A DNA stretch of 64,000 nucleotides from Chelydra serpentina (taxonomy: Eukaryota; Chordata; Testudines; Chelydridae), in the NCBI GenBank assembly GCA_037349315.1, contig JBAIAC010000222.1, forward strand, positions 124,001 through 188,000, read 5' to 3'. A program made the position numbers and the translations under genes. This document shows positions 54,806 through 64,000 of the stretch, piece by piece (positions within the stretch are counted from its first letter, which is position 1; the number at the start of each line of letters is the position of its first letter). A model generated the notes under the pieces. That model was not told the DNA's origin and ran no database searches. It worked only from the letters and a program-made list of their open reading frames with translations.

Positions 54806-54982
54806 GGGGGGGGGAATAGCTCAGTGGTTTGAGCATTGGCCTGCTAAACCCAGGGTTGTGAGTTCAATCCTTGAGGGGGCCATTTGGGGATCTGGGCCAA
54901 AAATTGGGGATTGGTCGTGCTTTGAGCAGGGGGTTGGACTAGATGACCTACTAAGGTCCCTTCCACCCCTGAGATTCTATGA
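54806..54982 (+). mobile_element. tRNA-derived SINE with CR1 tail (Cry I-like)
   Basis: The head GGGGAATAGCTCAGTGGTTT and GTGAGTTCAATCCTTGAGG is followed by a tail GGGGGTTGGACTAGATGACC ending ATTCTATGA. It is outside the arms. Confidence 0.85.
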
Positions 54983-55316
54983 GACAGAAACACACCGACT
55001 CACACACACACTGACACACACTGACACTTTCTTCTCCCCCTGGACTTTCCTGGCTCCCAGGGGACGCTCCACCCCCCACGTGTCCCACTGTCCTTCCCCT
55101 GCCCGCAGCTCCGGCTCATCCCCCCGCCGCCCCCGGCCCCACACAGGGGAACCCCCCGGGTCCCAATCTCTGCCCCCACCTGGGTCCCGGCGGGGCCGGG
55201 GCCGAGCCCGGCTGCAGCTGAGCCCAGCAGCTCCGCGATCGCCCCGGCGGCTCCAGCGCTGCCAGCAAACACGGGACCCCCCAGGGAGCCGCTGCTCTGC
55301 CCCGCTCCCAATGGAG

Positions 55317-55985
55317 CCCGAGCCCCGCCCCCAGGTGCTGCCCCACCCCTGGGCAGTGCCAGAGCCCTGCCCCGAGGCGCTGCCCCACCCCTGGGCAGTG
55401 ACAGAGCCCCACGCCCAGGCGCTGCCCCGCCCCCAGCCTGTGCCAGAGCCGCGCTGCCCCGCCCCCAGGCTGTGCCATAGCCCCGCCCCCAGGCGCTGCC
55501 CCGCCCCCAGCCTGTGCCAGAAACCCGCTCCCAGGCGCTGCCCCGCCCCCAGCCTGTGCCAGAGCCCCGCCCCCTGGCCCTGCCCCGCCCCCAGCCTGTG
55601 CCAGAGCCCCGCCCCCAGGCGCTGCCCCGCCCCCAGCCTGTGCCAGAGCCCCGCCCCCAGGCGCTGCCCCGCCCCCGGCCTGTGCCAGAGCCCCGCCCCC
55701 AGGCACTACCCCGCCCCCGGGCTGTGCCAGAGCCCCGCCACCACGCGCTGCCCCGCACCCAGCCTGTGCCAGAGCCCCACCAGCAGGAGGTTCCCCGCCC
55801 CCCGGCTCACAGTGGAGCCAGAACCCCGCCCCCAGGCGCTGCCCCGCCCCCAGCCTGTGCCAGAGCCCCGCCCCCAGGCGCTGCCCCACCCGCAGCCTGT
55901 GCCAGAGCCCCGCCCCCAGGCGCTGCCCCGCCCTCGGGCTGTGCCAGAGCCCCGCCCCCAGGAGCTGCCCCGCCCCCTGGCTCTG
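55317..55985 (+). repeat. 42-bp minisatellite upstream of KRAB promoter, about 16 copies
   Basis: The unit contains CCGCCCCCAGGCGCTGCCCC and CAGCCTGTGCCAGAGC. The period is 42, so a 14-residue pattern (PEPRPQALPRPQPV) stays open on both strands and in more than one frame. Each unit offers two CCGCCCC words, the reverse of GGGGCGG (Sp1/KLF type). It ends about 100 bp before the promoter motifs. Confidence 0.9.
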
Positions 55986-56019
55986 GGCTTTGTTCTCCCG
56001 GCTCCCTGGTACTAGCACT

Positions 56020-56256
56020 GAGCATGCGCAGTAACAGCTGCTTAACACTCCATGTGCTGGGCTGAAGAGGGCGGAAGCGGCCCCGGGGCAGGCTGGGAGA
56101 TGTAGTTCCTGGCACTCCCCGGACCGGAAGTGACGTCGGCAGGGGGCGGACGAGCCGGGCTGCGAGCAGCTCTGCCTGGCTCGTGCGCGGCCGTTGGGGC
56201 GGTTTGTGTCTCCCGGCTCTGGGCATGCGCAGATCGGAGCGGGGGGAGAAGAGCAG
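56020..56256 (+). promoter_or_regulatory. CpG promoter and probable 5' exon of KRAB gene
   Basis: In order there is GAGCATGCGCAG (NRF-1-like, 56022), then CAGGCTGGGAGATGTAGTT (about 56087-56106), which on the minus strand is AACTACATCTCCCAGCCTG, close to the ZNF143 consensus. Next come CCGGAAGTGACGTC (ETS site fused to a CRE-like site, near 56123) and a second GGCATGCGCAG (56222). No TATA box is present. A candidate noncoding exon would end at GAAGAGCAG before GTGACC (donor at 56257, weak). This is the expected TATA-less architecture of zinc-finger gene promoters. Confidence 0.65.
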
Positions 56257-56529
56257 GTGACCCCCGAGGGGGGGGAGAGAAACGGGGGGCTGAGACCCCC
56301 TCGAATTTACCGCTGGCCCTGGGGACCCCCCCGCCTCCTTTCTCCCCAGAGAGCCGCACCCAGGGTGATCCCCCCTCCCCCGCCAACCCCCTGAGCAGGT
56401 CTCTGCGCCCCTCCCCCACCGCGCCCCATTGTCTCCCCCTCCCCCCATGGGCGGCTCTCACTGGGGGGGGGGGGCTTGGGGGGGCTCTGGGGTCACTGGC
56501 CAGGGACTCTGGGGACTCGATCCCAGGGA

Positions 56530-56810
56530 ATCTCTGGGGGGGGTCTGGGGCCCCTGGCTGGGGGTCTGGGCTCTGGGGGGGGTCGGGGGCCCCTGGCTGG
56601 GGTCTGGGCTCTGGGGGGGGGTCTGGGGCCCCTGGCTGGGGGTCTGGGCTCTGGGGGGGGGGGTCTGGGGCCCCTGGCTGGGGTCTGGGCTCTGGGGGGG
56701 GGTCTGGGGCCCCTGGCTGGGGGTCTGGGCTCTGGGGGGGGGTCGGGGGCCTCTGGCTGGGGGTCTGGGCTCTGGGGGGGGGGTCGGGGGCCCCTGGCTG
56801 GGGGCTGGGA
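56530..56810 (+). repeat. G-rich minisatellite in first intron, about six copies
   Basis: Units of about 40 bp alternate GGGGCCCCTGGCTGGGG and GGTCTGGGCTCTGGGGGG. The plus (presumed non-template) strand is very G-rich with many runs of three or more G, so quadruplex and R-loop formation is plausible. Frames across it are not genes. Confidence 0.85.
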
Positions 56811-57059
56811 ATGTGACATCACCGATTCTGCGTTTCTCCCCTCTGGAAAACATCTGGTTCCATTGGGAAAATTCATCCCCCGAGTCCTTGTCCTAGATCT
56901 GGGGGTGCAGGAGGGGGGAAGGGGGTTCGCTCTGCCCCACAACGGTCTCTCCCACAGCGCTCTGGACTCGTTCTTCCTGAAACCTGGTGTCACAGACACC
57001 ACTGTTAATCCAGAGTCACTGCCTGGACAGACGAGGAGTGACTCCAGATCGACAGTAGG

Positions 57060-58090
57060 GTAAATGAGATCAGCAATTCCCCCTGTGAGGAGGGGCTCTC
57101 ATTAGCTGCTCCCCCCAGAGAGCTCAAGGAGGGAAGGCTGCTCCAACGCCCTGTCCCTCTCTGCTCAGGATATTGGGGTTCAGCTTCCTGGGTCAGACGC
57201 TGCAGCCTCCACCGTGATCTGGCCGACCAGGCTTAGCAGCTGCTGCTCCCCCAGCGGGGTCTGTGCTGGGAAGTGACCTTAATTAAAGCTTCTTCTCTGC
57301 CCAACCCACGTGATGACTTTCTCCAGCTGGCACCAGCCCCCTAGGGCAGCCCTGAGCCCTGTTAATACTAAATTCTGAGCCAGAGATTCCAGGTAACTGG
57401 AAGAAATGAGGGGAAAATGCTGGGGTCTGGCCTTAAAATGACTCTACTCAAACAGACCCTCCCCCCTTCATTTCTCGTCCCATTAGCAATTGCAGGAGCA
57501 AATCCAGCCTTGGGGGAGCAAACAACCCAGGAATGGGACTTTCCTACCAGACGGGCAGGGAGAGGGGACAGGGAAAAGGAGAAAGAGAGACTGAAAGGAG
57601 CCATGGGAGAGAAGAGTTTTGAGAGAGATTTCCAGATCTCTAATCTGCCCAGACAGATGTATTACTGCAACCTAGGTAAAATCATTTTCCTGTGGAAAAG
57701 ATGAGGCTCAAACAGAGGAAAACCCAGTTCCTGACTCCATATCCCTCCTACTGGGATGTGGCTGCCGTGGGGTCAGTGTCCAAGGGAATCCCCCACAGTA
57801 AATACGTTGGCTCTGCTTTTTTCTAGCATTGTGTTCAGATGCTTTGTTACAGAATGGGGGGAGGGAGAAAAGAGGTCAAAAATGTCTCTGTGGGTTTAGC
57901 CTGGCAGGAGTGGCCAGGTCTCCACTGTAATAAAGAGATCGAGCATTTTCTCAGCATGGCAGACTCTAGGGTGTCTGTCTGCAGGGAAAACGCCTGGGGC
58001 AATCGTGCTGTGAAATTAATTAAAGCCTGTTCTGAAACCTCCACAACTGCCCTTCTCACCCTGCCAGGCTGCAGAATAATGTCCGTGTTT
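57060..58090 (+). other. Intron of KRAB gene, no feature recognised
   Basis: Between the putative promoter and the first coding exon I see no further exon with confidence and no named repeat. Confidence 0.4.
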
Positions 58091-58132
58091 TGCTCCAGTT
58101 CATCCCGTCCTCCCATGGGTCAGGGGAGAGAA

Positions 58133-58156
58133 ATGGCTGCAGAGGAGCCAGTTCAG
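58133..58156 (+). CDS. KRAB gene, first coding exon (MAAEEPVQ)
   Basis: The exon begins after acceptor TTTTGCTCCAG (exon start 58099). It has 34 bases of 5' UTR, then ATG at 58133 encoding MAAEEPVQ and donor GTAGGG at 58157. It ends in phase 0, and the next recognised exon (60716) begins in phase 0 with GLVTFEEV. Short Met-Ala-Ala first coding exons of this form are usual in reptile and bird KRAB zinc-finger genes. The start is chosen because it is the only ATG in this exon that leads in frame into the KRAB box. The gene product would be a nuclear repressor if a zinc-finger exon exists downstream. Confidence 0.75.
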
Positions 58157-58343
58157 GTAGGGATTATCGCGGGGGTTGCTGGTGGGTTCCTGCGGGAGGA
58201 AGAGGGACAGCAAATACACCGGAGATGGGAACGTTTGCACTGTCTGGTTTGGAGGTTGGAGCTAGGATGACCAGACAGCAAGTGTGAAAAATCTGAGAGG
58301 GAAGTGGCACAAGGATGCAAATAGTGCACACACACACGCACAC

Positions 58344-58466
58344 TAGGGTGACCAGACAACAAATGTGAAAAATTGGGACGGGGGTGGGGGGTAATAGGAG
58401 CCTATATAAGAAAAAGACCCCAAAATCAGGACTGTCCCTATAAAATCGGGACATCTGGTCACCCTA
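58344..58466 (+). mobile_element. MITE with TAGGGTGACCAGA termini
   Basis: Termini TAGGGTGACCAGAC and ATCTGGTCACCCTA are nearly perfect inverted repeats and include TA at both ends, consistent with a Tc1/mariner-type TA target. A second partial copy starts at 58264 (CTAGGATGACCAGACA) just before a CA-repeat. Both lie in the KRAB gene intron. Confidence 0.7.
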
Positions 58467-60673
58467 GTTGGGGCGGGACAGGAAATTCACAGGGTGGAGA
58501 CTGGGAGGAGGCCTGGGTGGGGCAAACCTGCTGGGAGATGTTTAATAAGTGGCCTAGGTTCTAGCAACGGATCCATGAGGTTGGAAGGTGGAAATGCCCT
58601 AATTTGTGGAACAGGAAACAACCCACCTAGGTGGGGCTGGGAAAATGGAGCAGATCCCAGTGCTGGAGCCTGACCTGAGTAACCAGCGGCTGCTCTGAGA
58701 TCTAGATCTAGGGGGGCACCCACCAATGAGGCTTAGGGAGGGGTTCTTAAGCTTTTTCTGTCTGAGCCCCCTCAACATGCTATAACCCCCCCACGGCCCT
58801 GCATCGGCATGTTTCTCTGCATATAAAAGCCAGGGCTGGCATTAGGGGGTGGTAACCAGGGCAAGTGCCTGGGGCCCCATGTGACAGGCCCCCCCGCAAA
58901 GCTAATTGCTCATAGTTTGGCTTCAGCCCCTGGGGGCAGGGCTCAGGACCCAGCCTTCAGCCCCATGCAGGGAGGTTTCATCTTTCTGCCTCAGGCCCAA
59001 GCGAGTCTAACACTGGCCCTGCTTGGAGGACCCCCTGAAACCTGCTTACAGCTCCCCAGAGGTCCAGGGACTCCTGCCTTAGGGGATATGCCCCTCCCGC
59101 CGTATCCAGCTCCAGGGCTGGCCTTGGAGAAAATGGCACCCTGGGCAAACTTATATTTTGGTGTCCCCCCCCCCCATCACCCCTGGCCCTCATGAGCTCC
59201 CCACCATCCCCTCCAGGCCCCGATGCTTCCCTCCGGTGCTTACTTTGTATTAAAGAGCGGCCGGAGCTCAGCCCCAGCACAAATTAAGCCCTGGCAGGGC
59301 GGCCTGATAGCAGTGGCTGCTGACCAAGTGCCCAGCTCTGAAGGCAAAGCCACCGCCAGCAGCAGCGCAGAGGTAAGGGTGGCCTGGTATGTGCTGTACT
59401 GTGCAGCCTTTTCTTTTATTGAAAGTGCATGTTGTAATGTGGTATTACACCGCCCTGGGTCCGCCTCTGCTGGCTACAGTTCCAAACTTAACAGAGTGAA
59501 AGTCACCTCGGCTACTCGCTTCACATGTATAGTCCAGGAACACACACAGACCAAGGGCAGTGACCACACAGACATTCACACGTACAAGTTACAATTAAAG
59601 TTCTGAATCCCCAAGCATAGAGAAATTCTATAAAGCCCTATGCAAAAGTTACAAATCTAGTTCTACTCCCATCCTTAACAATAGTGGTAGGGTCTGATGA
59701 GTCTCTCATGGCTTGATCATCAGTAGAGGGATGATTCCTGCTGGAGTATTCCATAGAGAGCTTAATTTTCCCGCTCTGGGCACCCCCTTTTTAGAATGTG
59801 GTTCTGATTAGACCTCATTAGCATTGACGCACATTTGGAAACAGAGGTTCCTTTACAGAATTTTTTAAATTTAAAATGAATCTTCCAGCTAATTAGACGG
59901 GAAGTCCCAAGAAGTAATAACAATAATTGAAGTGTCTCTTGTGGGGTGAGTGTGTGTGTGGGGAGAGTGTGAAAGAGACACATTGTGTGTGTGAGATACA
60001 GTGTGTGTGTGTGTGGCGGGGAGGAGTGTGAGACACAGCACACTGTCACTTTACGCACAGCAGCACTCACTAGTCTGAAGGCTCGTTCAGACAGCAGCAG
60101 CGGCCAGCAGCTCCCACTCCTGACCCAGAGGCAGCAGCGCAGACTCTTGTTCCCCCACCCCTCAGCTCAGCAGAGACTGGGTACAGGGGCAGGAGGATGG
60201 GCCCACCCCGACATCAGCAACACCCCCTGCACAGCACACAGGTGGCTCCTGGGAGCAGCTTGGCCAGGGGCAGCTCCCAGTGGGGGGAGGGGGCAGGGCT
60301 ACAGGAGCAGTGGGGAGAGGAGAGACAGGACACCCCTGCTAGAGGCACCCCCTCAGCAATGTCCCCCTGGACCGTCGCCTAGTCCGCCCACCACCAAGGC
60401 TGGCCCTGTCCAGCTCCTCACAATGAGAACAGTGTTGAGCTTTCTCCCAGCGAGCTCTCCCTGCACTCTGCTCGGGCCTCCATCTCCCCTATCAGTCTCA
60501 CGCTAGTAGGTGTGTGATGGATCTGCTGGGAGAGACAAGGGGCTCTCTCTTCGTCCCCTCCCCCTGGTGTTTTCTGGATGCTCTGAGTGGGGTGGGGGTG
60601 GGACTCCTGACTGTGAGCCACCCAGAGCTTCCCTTTGATTGGCTCCTCTCCTCCCCGAATAGTGGGGCTGTGA

Positions 60674-61540
<867 letters not shown>

Positions 61541-61544
61541 TATA

Positions 61545-61760
61545 TCTGTGATAGATTTATAGGTTTTTATCCCAGAAAGGACTATTGGGTCATCTAGTCT
61601 GACCTCTTGTATAACACAGGCCACAGAATTTCATCCAGTTACTGCCGTATTGAGCTGAAAACCTTGTGTTTGACTAAGTCATGTTTCAGAAGGTTCCAGT
61701 CTTGACTCAAAGACGTCCTGAGATGGAGAATCTGCTGCTTCTCTCGGTAGTTTGTAAACC
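61545..61760 (-). mobile_element. CR1/L3-type LINE fragment
   Basis: GGGTCATCTAGTCTGACCTC and AGATGGAGAATCTGCTGCTT resemble antisense CR1-type sequence. Confidence 0.55.
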
Positions 61761-61789
61761 TTTGCTTCCGCCTTACTGAGCCATTTCCA

Positions 61790-63500
61790 GTGCTAGTGCC
61801 AACTCCAGGGCTAGGGAAGAGGCAGAGGCAAGGTTATGTTGCAGGCGTGGCAGGTACTGTAACTCTTCATTTCACAGTTATCAGAGGTTTAAGTTTAGCT
61901 CCCATCCACATGCTGGAAGGACAGGAGTCAACACTGGGTATTTTAAACTCTGCATTTATCGAGTGTGGGTATTTAAATACCTTGATTTTTTTTCAATGGC
62001 TTTTTTCCTTTGCCACTATAATCGTGCCTACCCATGAGCTTTTGCTGGCATAGCTACGTTGATTTTTCACATCCCTAACTGACAGAACTACCCTGGCAAA
62101 ACTTTTAAGTACGGATTGGGCAAGAGCATGCGTGTGGATTTTAGGGCACTTTAAAATATTAATGTTTTGTGACCCAACACTTTGGAATCCAATGGCAAAA
62201 CTTCCAAGAAGAACATCTGCAGAATGGAAGAAAAATGCACAACACACATTGTCTGAGAGGTCGGGCTCAATCTCAAATTCAAGGGTATTGTTCTGGTTCA
62301 ATGGCCACAGCATATCCCCTTGGGACAACTTTTTACAGTGACAGCAGATTCAGGAAACCCTCTAGCAGTTCAAAGGGATTTAGTCTCGCAGCACGTCTGC
62401 ATTTCCATGTCATTGACTCACCAGTTTGGCTTGTGCTCTTCTGAAATTCCAAATTCTGCCATTATTGACTTTTTCAGTCCTGGTTTCCTGCAGAAGCTGA
62501 ACCCCAATATCCTGAGCACAGAGGGACAGAGTGTGAACTCTTGGAGGGTCTAGTGCACTCAAGGGGCACCTCCCAAGGACTGGTTAAAAGCCAGGGCATT
62601 GCACAGATCCTATGGATCCATGACTGTGTCCGTGTGCCTTATGAGGAAAAGATGTAAAACAAGAAAAGAATCTAAATGCGTATTTACCATCAGTCCCCTC
62701 ATCAGTCCGCTTGGGAAACCCTGATTGTTTCCAAAGTGTATTAAAACCTTCCTTAAAAGCTTACCTCTTGGTTATCAGGTCATGACAGTTTGTAGCCCCA
62801 AAAGACCCCTCTCAGTCAGCTCAAACTCAGGTGTTTCTCCCCAAGAAGTCTGTCTGTCTTCAGTCTCCCAAAAGAGGTAAAATCAGTCACTGCCCCTTTC
62901 TGCGTGGGACAAAGCTTCAAAAGCTGGAGATCTGCATAACCAGCCTTGAGATCTGGCATTCATTACCCCTTAGTGACACCAGATTGCACAGGAAACCCAT
63001 CCCTCAGCCCTGCCCGGTATCATCTGGCCCATCTCAGCATCATAGTCTGTGGAGTATTCATGCTCTCAAGGGCTGGCTCAAAGATACAGATAACAGTCAG
63101 AACTAGGGCCAGTGTTTGTTGGCAATGAAAACAGAGTAATTGACAAACATGAGCAATATATAATCCTTTACAGCCTGAAAGTGCATTGGGGGGAGGGGAC
63201 AGGAGCCAGCAGTGTGGGGGAGGTGGGGCCCAGACACTGGGCATTGAGAGCCTAGAGCCGGCTGTGTGCTGGGGAGATGGGACATGAACCCGCTGTGCGC
63301 AGGGGAGATGAGCAGGGGAGAGGGGCTGTGGACGCAGCCGAGAGCAGCTGCGAGCACCGTGTGCTCTGCAGCATGATGTGGGAGCCTGGCGTCCCCCTTT
63401 CAAGGTTCCCCTGGGCAGGGTTCCCCTACCTGCCCAGGGGAAGCTGCACAGTGGTTTTGCTGAACCCAGACTTGCATGAGGAGGGAAGAAATTAGCAGCA
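61790..63500. other. No gene recognised
   Basis: Several short frames without domains. A possible two-copy tandem (GAGTCAGGTGTCCCCAGGCA and GAGTCGGGTGTCTCTGGGCA, near 63549 and 63637) follows. Confidence 0.35.
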
Positions 63501-63889
63501 AGTCTCAACCGCAGCCAGTCCCCAGCCTCTGCCCTGTGCCCTGGGGAGGAGTCAGGTGTCCCCAGGCAGAAATCTCGGGGCGGCATGACCCTGTGTGCCC
63601 TGCCCACACATCACCTCTGCCCCGCACCCTGGGGATGAGTCGGGTGTCTCTGGGCAGAAATCTGGGGGGTTGTGACCCTACATGCCCCACCCACCCTCTG
63701 TTCAGCAATTCCGGATATGAAGGGTGATTCCAGAAATGAAGAGTAATTCCAGAAAAAAATGCAGTAAAAGCGGCAATTTCCAGAAAACACTGGCCCTAGT
63801 CATAACATTAAATACAATAGTTTCAGGGGATATGCCTGTGTTCATCAGATCTGTCACTCTGCCTTCACATAGTTCACTCTGCTGGTGGG

Positions 63890-64000
63890 TTCTACCCCTT
63901 CCCCCATTCTGTGTCTGTCTTGTCTATTTAGATTGTAAATTCTTCAGGGCATGGGCCATCTACTATTCTGGGTTTGTACCTTGCCTAGCACAATGGGGAC
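63890..64000 (+). repeat. Interspersed repeat end (TAGATTGTAAATTCTTCAGG)
   Basis: TAGATTGTAAATTCTTCAGG through GCCTAGCACAATGGGGAC is a widespread amniote repeat tail, cut by the window end. Confidence 0.5.

Noticed and set aside
54858..56015. 385-residue proline-rich open frame (and a 310-residue frame on the other strand)
   Set aside because: It is produced by a 42-bp tandem repeat, a multiple of three without stops. Both strands and other frames are equally open.
56130..56816. 228-residue frame downstream of the KRAB promoter
   Set aside because: Most of it is the G-rich intronic minisatellite. It does not connect in frame to the KRAB exon.

Overview
The window looks like nuclear DNA of a cryptodiran turtle. 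It holds tRNA-headed SINEs with a CR1-type 3' tail (Cry I-like), CR1 LINEs ending in ATTCTATG repeats, many hAT and Harbinger-type MITEs, LTRs, and eukaryotic exon/splice architecture. No sign of a prokaryotic or organellar sequence was found. Species assignment is inference from repeat content alone.

The dominant structure is a very large inverted duplication. Bases 1-16034 (left arm, cut by the window start) reappear in reverse complement at about 33635-53872 (right arm). The arms share the same genes, tRNA pseudogenes and transposon insertions, including insertions with the same target-site duplications, so those insertions predate the duplication. Arm-specific material is later or was lost from the other arm. 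In the right arm this includes a solo LTR at 45516-46279, a repeat inside a minisatellite at 36626-36830, and a 5.5 kb block at 38840-44380. In the left arm it includes an expanded minisatellite and 9490-10330. The spacer, 16-33.6 kb, carries tRNA-Ile, tRNA-Gln, a CR1 with an open reverse-transcriptase C-terminal region, nested LTR/CR1 remnants, an older copy of the zinc-finger/promoter segment (27.5-29.6 kb), a LINE fragment and a 55-bp minisatellite.

Gene content is mostly broken. There are four PRY-SPRY (B30.2) exon copies (8.7, 44.2, 47.1 and 53.4 kb), a degenerate butyrophilin-like IgV exon (about 19.3 kb, tentative) and three copies of a C2H2 zinc-finger relic joined to a CCAAT-rich CpG promoter (1.4-2.4, 28.1-29.6 and 52.0-53.1 kb). 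tRNA genes or relics for Asn, initiator Met, Ala, Gln, Ile, Ser and Arg are present. The best protein-coding gene is a KRAB gene at the right end on the + strand: CpG promoter near 56.1 kb, short first coding exon 58133-58156, and a 127-bp KRAB-A exon 60716-60842. Any zinc-finger exon lies outside the window.

The mix of B30.2/Ig, KRAB-zinc-finger and a tRNA cluster resembles the extended MHC class I region known in mammals (butyrophilins, TRIMs, KRAB/SCAN zinc fingers and a large tRNA cluster). I infer that this is a turtle counterpart or relic of such a region. Most long open frames here come from GC-rich minisatellites and are not genes.
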